DNA of 64,000 nt from Catenulispora sp. EB89 (GCF_041261445.1 NZ_JBGCCU010000021.1:124001-188000), one strand, 5' to 3'; shown: positions 25,069 to 34,165, numbered from the stretch's first letter. Translations and numbers: made by a program. Notes: generated by a model not told the origin, from the sequence alone.

Positions 25069-26408
25069 GAGACAGCAGCGGTGAGCACGGTCTTCACGCT
25101 GTCGTCGGCGATGCGCTCGGCACGCTCGCGGGACACCGCATCGGCGATGTGCGTGAAGTTCCACGAGAGCTGCCCGTGGCTGGTGCTGACCGACGAGGCC
25201 AGGTATCCGACCACTGAGATGCCGCCGACGAACTGCGCTCCGGACAGCTGCCAGCCGCCGGCCTGCGCCGGGAAGTCGAAGCGGCCGATGTTGGAGATGA
25301 AGAAGTTGAACGAGCCGTGCTCCTCGATGTACCGGACCAGCGGTTCGCTGTCGACGATGCCGGCCGGGCCCTGTGTGGCCAGCAGCGCGAACACCGGGTA
25401 CTGGTCGCCGCGCTCGCGGCGCTCGGTGAGGTCGCGGTTGACGAAGCGCGCCATCGACCACAGGTCGTCGGGCTGGTAGGCGACGACCGAGTGCACGGCC
25501 GAGACGAAGCAGCCGACTTCGTCCTCGGACACCGGGCGTTCGAGCTCGTCGCGGAAGGAGACCGGGGAGCCGACCGCGAAGTGCGAGCCGGGCGCCGCCT
25601 CGGCGTCCCGGGCGACCGCGCTGGCCAGCGCGGCGGCCAGCACGCCGTGCAGCGTGACGCCTTCGCGCTTGCAGGCCGCCGTCAGGTCCGCCAGCGCGTC
25701 GGCGGGCAGGAAACGGTGCAGGAGCCGGGTCCGGCGCTGGTCGAAGGGGACGAAGAATTCTGGTTCGAGGCGACCGGCCTCCGCGGACTCGTCCGCCGTG
25801 GGGTCGGCGGCCTCGCGGTCGGGGAGCGCGCCGGCGGTGGTGCGGTGACGTTCCGGGAAGAGGTCTTCCACCGGGACGGGGATCGGCGTTTCGGCAGCTT
25901 CAACCGTGTCGGTTGTGTCAGTGGCGTCGGCGGCGCCCGGCTCGGCCGCAAGCAGTACCCACTGCCGCAGCAGGGCCAGCGCGGTCGTCCCGTCCGAGAT
26001 GTAGTGCGGGACCGAGAGAATCAGATCATTGATCCCGCCCGGCTGCCGGATCACGACCGCGCGCGCCAGCGGTCCGGTCCGCCAGTCGACGGACTCGGCG
26101 AACTCGTGGGCGTCGATCTCCTGCGCCCAGCGTTCTTCCTCCAGCCGGGTCACCGTGACCTCGCGCAGCGGGATCGTCGCGCTCGTCGGGACGAAGCGCG
26201 GGTCGATGCCCGAGGGCTCGGTCGCTATCGCCAGGCGCAGCAACGGCTGCCGGGCCTGGAGCGCGCGCAGCCCGCCGAGCAGCGCGTCGGTGGACACCGC
26301 GCCCTCGACGCGGACCCGCGCGCAGACGTTCAGCGTGGAGAGCTGATCGATGATCCAGTACCAGCGCTCCGCCGGGCTCAGCGCCCGCGAGGTGCCCGGA
26401 ATGCTCAT
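25059..26408 (-). CDS. Condensation-domain / PapA-type acyltransferase
   Basis: A 449-aa stand-alone protein of the condensation/PapA superfamily. The catalytic motif HYISDG is at 135-140 (HxxxDG, with the first His of HHxxxDG replaced by Pro). The C-terminal half carries NFFISNIGRFDFP, as in PapA5-like acyltransferases. There are no carrier or adenylation domains. It would transfer an acyl group from a carrier or CoA onto a hydroxyl or amine. Its setting opposite the SARP and a P450 suggests acylation of the polyketide (inference). Confidence 0.75.
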   Translation of the reverse strand: MSIPGTSRALSPAERWYWIIDQLSTLNVCARVRVEGAVSTDALLGGLRALQARQPLLRLAIATEPSGIDPRFVPTSATIPLREVTVTRLEEERWAQEIDAHEFAESVDWRTGPLARAVVIRQPGGINDLILSVPHYISDGTTALALLRQWVLLAAEPGAADATDTTDTVEAAETPIPVPVEDLFPERHRTTAGALPDREAADPTADESAEAGRLEPEFFVPFDQRRTRLLHRFLPADALADLTAACKREGVTLHGVLAAALASAVARDAEAAPGSHFAVGSPVSFRDELERPVSEDEVGCFVSAVHSVVAYQPDDLWSMARFVNRDLTERRERGDQYPVFALLATQGPAGIVDSEPLVRYIEEHGSFNFFISNIGRFDFPAQAGGWQLSGAQFVGGISVVGYLASSVSTSHGQLSWNFTHIADAVSRERAERIADDSVKTVLTAAVSGS

Positions 26409-26699
26409 TTCGCCTCGACCCCCATCATTGCGTGAAATGCGATGTGTGAATACCGGAACCGATCATCGGAAACCCGCTCGCGATGATGCTAGCAAATAGC
26501 GCGGGGTGGACACCATGAATTCCCGATGATAATAAGGCGTCATGGCTCTGAGCTGGTCTATGAGCCGTATTTAGTCGATTCTCAAGTGTGCCGTGATGGT
26601 ATTCCAGTGAGCCGTCGGCCGCCTTGCCGGCGTCATTTCTCTTGACATCTGATGGGCCGGCTCCGCCGATGGCCGAACCGGCCCGGGGGAGGAGTTCCC
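26409..26699. promoter_or_regulatory. AT-richer divergent promoter region
   Basis: About 290 bp between divergent acyltransferase and P450 genes, clearly less GC-rich than its surroundings (for example GATGATAATAAGG near 26525 and CCGTATTTAGTCGATTC near 26565). It presumably holds both promoters; I cannot place -35/-10 boxes or SARP heptamers with confidence. Confidence 0.45.
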
Positions 26700-27959
26700 G
26701 TGTCCGACTCCATGGTCGCCGAGACCGTTCCGCCGGTGATCCGCATCGATCCGTCCGGGGCCGACCGCCACGGCGAGGCCGCGCGGATGCGCGAGGCCGG
26801 CCAGGTGATCCGGGCCGAGCTGCCCGGCGGTGTGCAGATGTGGGTCATCACCGACTACGGCCTGCTCGCCGAGCTGGCCGCCGACCCGCGCGTGGGCCGG
26901 GACTGGCGCAACTGGGACGCGCTGAGCCGCGGCGAGGTGCCCGAGGACTGGCCGCTGCTGAGCATGATCCGGCTGAACAACGCGATGGCCCGGGACGGCG
27001 GGGAGCACCGCCGGCTGCGGCGTCCGCTGACCAGGACGTTCACCCGGAACCGGGTCGAGGCGCTGCGGCCGCGGATCGGCGAGATCGTGGCGCGGATGCT
27101 GGACGAGCTGCCCGCGCTGGCGGACGCCGACGGCGTCGTCGACCTGCGCAAGCACTACGCCTATCCGTTCCCGATGCAGGTGATCTGCGAGCTGATCGGC
27201 GTGCCGGAGGAGTGGTGGCCGAGGTTCCGCCAGCTGATCGACACCGTGGTGCGCGCCGACACCACGGCCGAGGAGTACATGGCCACGCAGCAGGAGCGGC
27301 ACGAGCTGTGGCAGAAGCTGTTCGCCATGCGGCGCGCCGAGCCGGCCGACGACCTGACCAGCGCGCTGCTCGCGATCAACGGCGAGGACGGCGAGCCGCT
27401 CACCGACGAAGAGCTCGAAGACACGCTGTGGATGCTCATCGGCGCCGGCCACGAGACCTCGATCAGCCTGATCGTCAACGCCACGCGGGCTCTTCTCACC
27501 CACCCCGAGCAGCGCGCCAAGGTCGACGAGGGCGGTGACGAGGTCTGGGCGAAGGTCATCGAGGAGACGCTGCGCTTCGACTCGCCGGTCGGGAACTTCC
27601 CGGCCCGCTTCCCGACCGAGGACGTCACCGTCGCCGGGGTGACGATCCCCAAGGGCGAGGCGATTCTCGCGCCCTGGAGCGGCGTCAACCGCGACCCGGC
27701 GCGCTACGGCGAGGACGCCGACCAGTTCGACATCGACCGGTCGGCCGGCAAGCACATGGCGTTCGGGGCCGGGCCGCACGTGTGCATCGGCCCGAACCTG
27801 GCGCGGCTGGAGGCGGCGATCGCGCTGCCGGCGCTGTTCGCGCGGTTCCCGGAGCTGCGGCTCGCGGTCGAGGACGACGCGCTGACCGCGGTGCCGTCGA
27901 TCTTCTCCAACTCGGTGGTCGGGTTGCCGGTGTTCCTCGGGGCGCAGGCTCAGGCGTAG
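26700..27959 (+). CDS. Cytochrome P450
   Basis: A 419-aa P450: I-helix GAGHETS at 248-254, ExxR at 289-292 (ETLR), haem loop FGAGPHVCIGPNLARLE with Cys362. GTG 26700 has GGGGGAGGAG 6 nt upstream; the in-frame ATG further upstream lacks such a site. It is one of two P450s of the cluster and shares little beyond the motifs with the one at 20.5 kb. A perfect 14-bp stem follows the stop. Confidence 0.88.
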   Translation: MSDSMVAETVPPVIRIDPSGADRHGEAARMREAGQVIRAELPGGVQMWVITDYGLLAELAADPRVGRDWRNWDALSRGEVPEDWPLLSMIRLNNAMARDGGEHRRLRRPLTRTFTRNRVEALRPRIGEIVARMLDELPALADADGVVDLRKHYAYPFPMQVICELIGVPEEWWPRFRQLIDTVVRADTTAEEYMATQQERHELWQKLFAMRRAEPADDLTSALLAINGEDGEPLTDEELEDTLWMLIGAGHETSISLIVNATRALLTHPEQRAKVDEGGDEVWAKVIEETLRFDSPVGNFPARFPTEDVTVAGVTIPKGEAILAPWSGVNRDPARYGEDADQFDIDRSAGKHMAFGAGPHVCIGPNLARLEAAIALPALFARFPELRLAVEDDALTAVPSIFSNSVVGLPVFLGAQAQA

Positions 27960-27987
27960 AGCAGCTGAAACAGCGCCGAAACAAGTG

Positions 27988-28023
27988 GATCGGTGGCCGC
28001 CCCGCAAGAGGCGGCCACCGATC
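27988..28023. terminator. Bidirectional hairpin terminator
   Basis: GATCGGTGGCCGCC and GGCGGCCACCGATC form a perfect 14-bp stem with an 8-nt loop, between the convergent P450 and FAD-oxidase genes. Confidence 0.85.
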
Positions 28024-28044
28024 CCGGCGGCGGCACCCGCCGGT

Positions 28045-29466
28045 CTATGAGCCCTGCGAACCCGCGGGCGGGATGTTGTGGTTCAGACGGAACAGGTTCT
28101 CCGGGTCGTACGCGGCCTTGATCTCGGTCAGCCGCTGGTAGTCCTTCGGCTCGTAGGCGGAGCGCACGTACTTCGCGTCGTCCGCGCCGTTCAGGAAGTT
28201 CAGCGTGCGGCCGACGACCCAGGGCTCCAGCGCGGCGAAGATGCGCTCGTGCGCCGGCCGGATCTCGCTCAGTTCGGCGCGCTCCAGGCGGGAGATGACG
28301 TTGATCGCGTACCGGGCGTGCCGGCCGCCGACCGCGTTGCCGACCGCCGGCGGGTTCGCGAGTCGGCCGCCGAGGTGCCGCAGCTCGATGACGTGCGGGA
28401 CCGCGGCTTGCGGGCCGGCCAGCGCGAACAGCGCGTGCACTCCGGTGCTGTCGAAGTCGTGCAGCAGGGCCGTGAAGGACTCGAAGGCGCCCGGGACCGG
28501 GGGGTCGTTGTGGATCGTGCCGCCCGCGGTGTAAGGCATCTCCTTCACCGTGTCGATGAAGGGCTCCAGCTCGCGCAGCGGGGCCACCAGGTCCGCGCCG
28601 GGACGCAGGTCGTCGGCGGAGTAGGTGATGCGCACATGGGCCACGTAGCGGCCGCGCAGCGGCGGCGGGAGCATCGGCGCGTCGGGGAAGGCGATCATCG
28701 CGATCGAGGAGGTCATCTCGTCGGGCAGGTGGGCGGTCCAGCGGACGTAGGCGTCGAAGACCTCGGTGATGGAGTCCGCCGGGAAGAACAGGCCGCCGCC
28801 GTAGATCGTGGTGACCGGCATCAGGTCGAGTTCGATGCCGGTCACCACGCCGAAGTTGTCCCGGCCGCCGCGCAGCGCCCAGAACAGGTCCGGGTCGGCC
28901 TCGGCGCTCACCTGGCGCAGCCGGCCGTCCGCGGTGACCACGTCGATGCTGCGCACGTGGTCGGCGGCGAAGCCGTAGCGTCGGGAGAGCAGGCCCAGGC
29001 CGCCGCCGAGGGTGTAGGAGACCACGCCGACGCCCGGGGCCGAGCCGGACAGCGGGGCCAGGCCGGCGGCCGCGGCCTCGTGGATGACCTGGTCCCAGCG
29101 CGTCCCGGCGGCCACCCACGCGGTGCCGGTGCCCGGGCTCACGCGGACGCCCTGCATACGGGAGGTGGTGATGAGTAGACCGCCGTCGGCGGCGACCGCG
29201 GCCGAGGCGTGGCCGGTGCCCTGGACCGCGACTGGGAGGCCGTGTTCCCTGGCGAAGGTCACGGCCGCCTGCACATCGGCCGCGCCGGTGGCGCCGACGA
29301 TGAGGTCGGGGTGGTGTCGGCGTGCGGTCTGGTTGCCGCTGCGCTCGGCGTCATATGCCTCGTCGGCGGGGGTCAGAACGGGACCCTGGATCCGTGTGGC
29401 CAGCTCCGTGACCGTCTCGGGGTCGATCGGCGGATCAATCGTGGCGGCTCGGTCCACACTGCTCAT
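28045..29466 (-). CDS. BBE-type FAD-linked oxidoreductase
   Basis: A 473-aa berberine-bridge-enzyme-like flavoprotein. FAD_binding_4 has VQGTGHAS with H86 as the likely covalent FAD attachment. The second attachment Cys of bicovalent members is absent (SAPGVGVVSYTLGGG). The C-terminal BBE segment ends YDPENLFRLNHNIPP. ATG 29466 follows AAGGGCAG. Such enzymes oxidise alcohols or catalyse oxidative C-C coupling of phenolics, which would suit dimerisation or oxidation of a naphthol (inference). It is divergent from a MarR regulator. Confidence 0.85.
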   Translation of the reverse strand: MSSVDRAATIDPPIDPETVTELATRIQGPVLTPADEAYDAERSGNQTARRHHPDLIVGATGAADVQAAVTFAREHGLPVAVQGTGHASAAVAADGGLLITTSRMQGVRVSPGTGTAWVAAGTRWDQVIHEAAAAGLAPLSGSAPGVGVVSYTLGGGLGLLSRRYGFAADHVRSIDVVTADGRLRQVSAEADPDLFWALRGGRDNFGVVTGIELDLMPVTTIYGGGLFFPADSITEVFDAYVRWTAHLPDEMTSSIAMIAFPDAPMLPPPLRGRYVAHVRITYSADDLRPGADLVAPLRELEPFIDTVKEMPYTAGGTIHNDPPVPGAFESFTALLHDFDSTGVHALFALAGPQAAVPHVIELRHLGGRLANPPAVGNAVGGRHARYAINVISRLERAELSEIRPAHERIFAALEPWVVGRTLNFLNGADDAKYVRSAYEPKDYQRLTEIKAAYDPENLFRLNHNIPPAGSQGS

Positions 29467-29643
29467 GGCTGCCCTTGTCCGTGCCGGGTGGCCGGCACTG
29501 TCGCGGTTCCGGGTGATCACGAAGAGTAGTAAGGTAACCGTACGTCCCGGACACCTGATAGTCAAGCACCCTGACCAATATCGAGCACACAGCGTGCACG
29601 CCGGTACCGAGCACACCGATGTCGAGCAGAAAGGCCGCTCCAG

Positions 29644-30144
29644 GTGACGAAGCGAACCGATGACCCGGGCGAGACGGCCGACCGCGCCGAGGCCGAGCCC
29701 CGCCCGCCGCTGCCCACCCTGCTGACCCAGGCCAAGGACCTCACCGTCGAGCTCCTGCACCGCCGCCTCGCCGAGCAGGGATTCGCCGGCATCCGCTACC
29801 GCCACGGCTCCGTCTTCCGCTTCATCGACCCCGAAGGCTCGCGCCTGACCGAGCTGGCGGAGCGCTCGAAGCTGAGCAAGCAGGCCGTCGGCGAGCTGGT
29901 CGACGAGCTCGAACGGCTCGGCTACGTCGAGCGGGCCCCGGATCCGCGCGACCGCCGGGCGAAAATCATCCGGCTCACCGAGCGCGGTGCGCAGGGCCAG
30001 GCCGCGGCGGCGGCGATCGTCACCGGCATCGAACAGGAATGGGCCGCGCACCTCGGCGCGGAGCGCATCGTCGAGCTGCGGCGCACGGTGCAGGACATCA
30101 TCGCGTTACACGGCCGGTGGGAAGACCAGTCCGCGCCAAGCTGA
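29644..30144 (+). CDS. MarR-family transcriptional regulator
   Basis: A 166-aa MarR protein from GTG 29644: FIDPEGSRLTELAERSKLSKQAVGELVDELERLGYVERAPDPRDRRAK contains the helix-turn-helix and wing. It sits between the divergent FAD oxidase and the PKS 67 bp downstream, so it probably controls one or both. The 177-bp gap upstream contains GTAAGGTAACCGTACG but no clear palindrome. Confidence 0.85.
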   Translation: MTKRTDDPGETADRAEAEPRPPLPTLLTQAKDLTVELLHRRLAEQGFAGIRYRHGSVFRFIDPEGSRLTELAERSKLSKQAVGELVDELERLGYVERAPDPRDRRAKIIRLTERGAQGQAAAAAIVTGIEQEWAAHLGAERIVELRRTVQDIIALHGRWEDQSAPS

Positions 30145-30211
30145 CGGCAAGCGGGATGGACGAAGGTGTCGTCCGAGCACCTTGCAGACAACTTCGACAG
30201 AAGGCTGTCAT

Positions 30212-31399
30212 ATGTCCACGCTTTGCAAACCTTCGGTGAGCGTGCCGGAACATGTCATCACCCTGGCGGACACCCTCGCGTTCGCCGAGCAGGCGCACGC
30301 CGGCAAACCGCAGCTGGGCCTGGCACTGCGGCTGATCAGGAACACCGGCGTGCAGAAGCGCCACATCGTCCAGCCGATCGCCGACACGCTGCGCCATCCC
30401 GGGTTCGAGGAGCGCAACCGCATCTTCGAGGTCGAGTCCAAGCGGATGCTTCCGCCGGTCATCGCCGAGGCGCTGGCCAACGCCGAGCTGACGGCGCCGG
30501 ACATCGACGCGATCATCTTCGTGTCCTGCACCGGCTTCCTGATGCCCTCGCACACCGCCTGGCTGATCAACACGATGGGCTTCCGCTACGACACCCGGCA
30601 GATCCCCATAGCGCAGCTGGGATGCGCCGCCGGCGGGGCCGCGATCAACCGTGCGCAGGACTTCTGCACCGCCTACCCCGGCAGCAATGTGCTGATCGTC
30701 TCCTGCGAGCTGTGCTCGCTGTGCTACCAGCCCACCGACGACGCGGTCGGCAACCTGCTGTCCGACGGGCTGTTCGGCGACGCCGTCGCGGCCGCCGTGG
30801 TCCGGGGCAGCGGCGGGGTCGGGGTGCGGCTGGAGCGCAACGCCGCCTACCTCATCCCGGACACGGAGAGCTGGATCTCCTACGCGGTGCGCTCGACCGG
30901 CTTCCACTTCCAGCTGGACCGCCGCGTGCCCGGCACCATGGAACCCCTCGCCCCGGTGCTGAGCAGCCTGGCCACCGCGCACGGCTGGGACATCGCGAAC
31001 CTCGACTTCTACATCATCCACGCCGGCGGTCCGCGGATCCTCGGCGACCTGAGCAAGTTCCTCGGCGTCGACGACAAGATGTTCCGGCACAGCTGGTCCA
31101 CCCTGGTCGAGTACGGCAACATCGCCAGCGCCGTGGTCTTCGATGCGCTGCGCCGGCTGTTCGAGGAGCAGTCGATGTCGCCGGGCGCCACCGGCGTGAT
31201 CGCCGGGTTCGGCCCCGGGATCACCGCGGAGATGGCGGTGGGCCGGTGGTCCGTGGCCGGGACGCCGCCGGTTTCGACGGCGCGTGTCCAGTCGAGCCAC
31301 GGGCAGCCCAACCACGGACAGCCCAATCACGGCCGGCCGAACCACTCCCGGCCCACCCACGTCCAGCCGAACCATGTCCAGCCCTTGGAGACAGCGTGA
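30212..31399 (+). CDS. rppA: Type III polyketide synthase, RppA-like (THN synthase)
   Basis: A 395-aa chalcone-synthase-fold enzyme. The catalytic triad falls at Cys138 (QLGCAAGG), His270 (FYIIHAGGP) and Asn303 (EYGNIASA), the same numbering as Streptomyces griseus RppA. Cys106 and the Cys-rich ELCSLC segment also match. RppA condenses five malonyl-CoA to 1,3,6,8-tetrahydroxynaphthalene. The catalytic fold ends near residue 355. Residues 362-391 are six pentapeptide repeats, [S/N/T]-H-[G/S/V]-[Q/R]-P, then LETA, which are unusual for the family. AGAAGG precedes ATG 30212. The stop overlaps the next GTG by 4 bp, so the methyltransferase is translationally coupled. Confidence 0.9.
   Translation: MSTLCKPSVSVPEHVITLADTLAFAEQAHAGKPQLGLALRLIRNTGVQKRHIVQPIADTLRHPGFEERNRIFEVESKRMLPPVIAEALANAELTAPDIDAIIFVSCTGFLMPSHTAWLINTMGFRYDTRQIPIAQLGCAAGGAAINRAQDFCTAYPGSNVLIVSCELCSLCYQPTDDAVGNLLSDGLFGDAVAAAVVRGSGGVGVRLERNAAYLIPDTESWISYAVRSTGFHFQLDRRVPGTMEPLAPVLSSLATAHGWDIANLDFYIIHAGGPRILGDLSKFLGVDDKMFRHSWSTLVEYGNIASAVVFDALRRLFEEQSMSPGATGVIAGFGPGITAEMAVGRWSVAGTPPVSTARVQSSHGQPNHGQPNHGRPNHSRPTHVQPNHVQPLETA
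31295..31384 (+). repeat. 15-bp minisatellite encoding the PKS His-Pro tail
   Basis: Six in-frame 15-bp units (type AACCACGGACAGCCC) encode SHGQP-NHGQP-NHGRP-NHSRP-THVQP-NHVQP at the end of the type III PKS. Confidence 0.88.
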
Positions 31400-32388
31400 G
31401 CGACGAGCAGTTGCGCCCCGACCGGATCATGGAGATCGCGAACGGCTACTGGGCCACCGGCGTCCTCGGCGTCGCGGCGCGGTATTCGGTCTTCACCCAC
31501 CTCGAAGCCGGCGTGGACACCGCCGAGGCGCTGGCCGCCAAGACCGGCCTGGCCGAGCGCGGCACCCAGACGCTGCTCGACGCCCTCGTCGGGCTCGGCC
31601 TGGTCCAGGTGCGCGACGGCTACCGCAACAGCCCCGAGGCGTCCGCCTTCCTGGTCGACGGCGAGCCCGCGAGCCTGGTCGGCTACGCCGGGCTCAAGCT
31701 CGGCGAGATGGTGAAGATGACGGTGCTGCCCGAGGTCTTCTCCGGCGGCGGGCCGCTCACCGAGCCGATGGTCGAGGTCGTCGACAACCCGCACTGGGAG
31801 CACGTCGTCCCGGCCATCGCCGCGCAGTCCGTGCCGGTCGCGCATACGGCCGCGAAGCTGCTGAAGCTCGCCGACGCCGGCGCGATCTCGATCCTGGACG
31901 TCGGCGGCGGCTCCGGCATCTTCTCCGGGACCTGGCTCGCCGCGAACCCGGCCGCGCACGCCACCCAGCTCGACTGGGCGCCGATCAACGCGATCGCGCG
32001 CCGCCTGGTGGGGCCGGAGGTGGCTGACCGCTTCGACTTCATCGACGGCGACTTCCACACCGTCGAGCTCGCCGCCGCGGCGTACGACGTCATCGTCTAC
32101 TCCCACGTCGCGCACCAGGAAGGGCCGCAGGACAACGCCGCGAACTTCCTGAAGCTGCGCGCCGCCCTCAAGCCCGGCGGCACACTGGTCATCTGCGACT
32201 ACGTGGTCGACGACGACCGCGGCGGACCGCCCTTCGCGCTCGCCTTCGCCTCGGAGATGCTGCTCAAGAGCCGGAAGGGCGGGACCTGGCGGCGGGCCGA
32301 CTACACGGCCTGGCTCCAGGCGGCCGGATTCACCGACGTCTCCTTCCACCTGACGCCCTCGCCGACCACCATCGTCCTGGCCCGGTGA
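31396..32388 (+). CDS. SAM-dependent O-methyltransferase with dimerisation domain
   Basis: A 330-aa methyltransferase of the acetylserotonin/hydroxyindole O-methyltransferase type. The N-terminal winged-helix dimerisation region is ANGYWATGVLGVAARYSVFTHL; motif I is ILDVGGGSGIFSGTWL near 167. The GTG start overlaps the PKS stop (GTGA), and TTGGAGAC serves as ribosome-binding site. Tight coupling to the PKS makes it the best candidate to methylate the nascent pentaketide. A perfect hairpin follows. Confidence 0.87.
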   Translation: MSDEQLRPDRIMEIANGYWATGVLGVAARYSVFTHLEAGVDTAEALAAKTGLAERGTQTLLDALVGLGLVQVRDGYRNSPEASAFLVDGEPASLVGYAGLKLGEMVKMTVLPEVFSGGGPLTEPMVEVVDNPHWEHVVPAIAAQSVPVAHTAAKLLKLADAGAISILDVGGGSGIFSGTWLAANPAAHATQLDWAPINAIARRLVGPEVADRFDFIDGDFHTVELAAAAYDVIVYSHVAHQEGPQDNAANFLKLRAALKPGGTLVICDYVVDDDRGGPPFALAFASEMLLKSRKGGTWRRADYTAWLQAAGFTDVSFHLTPSPTTIVLAR

Positions 32389-32395
32389 CCCCGCA

Positions 32396-32421
32396 CCGCC
32401 GGACGGGTTTCCGTCCGGCGG
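32396..32421 (+). terminator. Hairpin after the PKS-methyltransferase operon
   Basis: CCGCCGGACGG and CCGTCCGGCGG form a perfect 11-bp stem with loop GTTT, 8 bp after the methyltransferase stop. Confidence 0.75.
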
Positions 32422-32489
32422 CGGACCGCTCACATCGCAGGCCGCTGACAAAGTGGCGCACGGGACTTCTGTGGTGCACCGTACTGAGT

Positions 32490-33431
32490 ATGCGCGGTGA
32501 CATGGAATTCCGGGTGTTGGGATCGGTGTCGGTGCGGCAGGACGGTGCGGAGCTGGTCCACGCCATCGGCAAACCGCGCCAGGTGCTGGCCCTGCTGCTG
32601 ATCAACGGGCCGCACCGGGTGTCGGCCAAGTCGCTGATCACCGAGCTCTGGGACGACGCGCCGCCGCGGCGGGCCATGACCACCTTGCAGACGCACGTCC
32701 TCCAGCTGCGCAAAGAGCTCGCGCGCAACCTCGGCGTCAGCCGCGACACCGTCGCCCGGGATCTGCTCCAGACCCACGACGGCGGCTACCGCCTCGCCCT
32801 GGGCGCCGCGGAGTTCGACCTGCCGGAGTTCCACCGCCTGCGGGCGATGGCGCAGGCCGCGCTCAACGCCGGCGACTCGCTGGTCGCCAGCCGGGTGCTG
32901 AGCGAGGCGCTGGGCCTGTGGCGCGGACCGGTCCTGGCCGACGTCGAGCACGGCCGGCTCCTGCACGCCGCGGCCGCCGAGCTCGACCGGGCCCGGCTGG
33001 AGACGCTGGTGCTGTTCTTCGACACCCGGCTGAGCATGAACCGGCACCGCGAGATCCTCAGTGAGCTGACACGCCTGGTGGTCCGCCATCCGCACCACGA
33101 GGACCTGCACGCCCGCCTGATGCTGGCCCTGTACCGGTCGGGATACCGGGTCCGGGCCCTGGAGGTGTACGAGGAGCTGTGCCGGAACATGCACAACGAC
33201 CTCGGCGTGCGCCCCTCGGCGTCGATCGCGCGGCTGCGGGCCCGGGTGGCGGCCGATCCGGCGGCCGGGGACGAGGACGGCGACGCGGCTGGCGATCAGG
33301 CCGACGTGCTCCACGTGCTCCACGGCCCCCAGGAGAGCTCGCGCTGCGGTGGCGGCACGCTGGGCTCGCCGGGCAGCGGCAGCACCGGCATCCTGTCCGG
33401 CAGCGGCTCGGAGTTGAGCACCGCCTGGTAG
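32490..33431 (+). CDS. SARP-family regulator
   Basis: A 313-aa SARP. The winged helix begins MEFRVLGSVSVRQDG and has LQLRKELARNLG; the BTAD has LSEALGLWRGPVLADVEHG and HEDLHARLMLALYRSGYRV. The start may be ATG 32490 or ATG 32502 (four residues later). The last ~45 codons, rich in Gly/Ser, lie antisense to the end of the convergent SARP gene (136-bp overlap). GTACTGAG at 32481 directly precedes the start and recurs at 34340. Confidence 0.85.
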   Translation: MRGDMEFRVLGSVSVRQDGAELVHAIGKPRQVLALLLINGPHRVSAKSLITELWDDAPPRRAMTTLQTHVLQLRKELARNLGVSRDTVARDLLQTHDGGYRLALGAAEFDLPEFHRLRAMAQAALNAGDSLVASRVLSEALGLWRGPVLADVEHGRLLHAAAAELDRARLETLVLFFDTRLSMNRHREILSELTRLVVRHPHHEDLHARLMLALYRSGYRVRALEVYEELCRNMHNDLGVRPSASIARLRARVAADPAAGDEDGDAAGDQADVLHVLHGPQESSRCGGGTLGSPGSGSTGILSGSGSELSTAW

Positions 33432-34165
33432 CACTGCTGCAGTTTGGGGGAGGGTTCCAGGCCGAACTTGCCGACCATCTCCCGGCGCAGGCCGTGGAAC
33501 GCCTCCAGCGCGCGGGTCCGTTCCCCGGAGCGGTACAGCGCGATGATGAACTGCGCCTGGAGCTCCTCGTTGAACCGGTCGTGGGAGGCCAGGTCGGCCA
33601 GCTCGCCCAGGATCTCGCGGTGCCGGCCGGCGCGCAGCTCCAGCTCGATCCGGTGGCCCAGCATCATGGCCCGGGACTGCTGCAACCCCGCCAGTTCCGC
33701 GCGGATGCTCGGGCCCGGGTCGACGTCGGCCAAAGCAGGGCCCTGCCACAGGGCGAGCGCGGCGCGGAAGTTGTGGGCCGCGGTGGCCAGGTCGCCGTCG
33801 GCCATCGCGACCGCGCCGGTCTGCTCCAGCCAGCGGAAGGCGCGCAGGTCGAACTGGGACAGGTCGGCGACGAAGACGTAGCCGTTGCGGGTGGTGCGCA
33901 GGATCTGCTCGCCGACGGCGTCCGTGCTGCGGCCGGTGGCCCGGGCGAACTTCTTGCGGAGCTCGAAGACGTAGGTCTGGACCGCGGCGCGCGCGGTCTT
34001 CGGGGTGTGGCCGTCCCACAGCTCGTCGATCAGCGTGGACAGCGGGACCACCTGCGCGTGGTTGAGCAAAAGCAGCGCGAGGATCTGTTGCGGTCGCCGG
34101 GCCACCGGGGTGATCGCGATTCCCGCGTGGGAGACATGGAGTGGCCCCAGCAGCCGAACCCGCAT
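33296..34165 (-). CDS. SARP-family regulator (convergent, overlapping)
   Basis: A 289-aa SARP from ATG 34165 (GAGAGGAG upstream). The winged helix begins MRVRLLGPLHVSHAG and has ELRKKFARATG; the BTAD has FRAALALWQGPALADVDPG and NEELQAQFIIALYRSGERT. It is more like the SARP at 24.2 kb than the one it overlaps. Its last ~45 codons (LPDRMPVLPLPGEP and onwards) are antisense to the other SARP. The divergent 368-bp gap to the methyltransferase operon probably contains its target. Confidence 0.85.
   Translation of the reverse strand: MRVRLLGPLHVSHAGIAITPVARRPQQILALLLLNHAQVVPLSTLIDELWDGHTPKTARAAVQTYVFELRKKFARATGRSTDAVGEQILRTTRNGYVFVADLSQFDLRAFRWLEQTGAVAMADGDLATAAHNFRAALALWQGPALADVDPGPSIRAELAGLQQSRAMMLGHRIELELRAGRHREILGELADLASHDRFNEELQAQFIIALYRSGERTRALEAFHGLRREMVGKFGLEPSPKLQQCYQAVLNSEPLPDRMPVLPLPGEPSVPPPQRELSWGPWSTWSTSA

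Noticed and set aside
28045-30051. 668-codon version of the FAD oxidase
   Set aside because: The extension is antisense to the MarR gene and has no homology. ATG 29466 begins the conserved protein.
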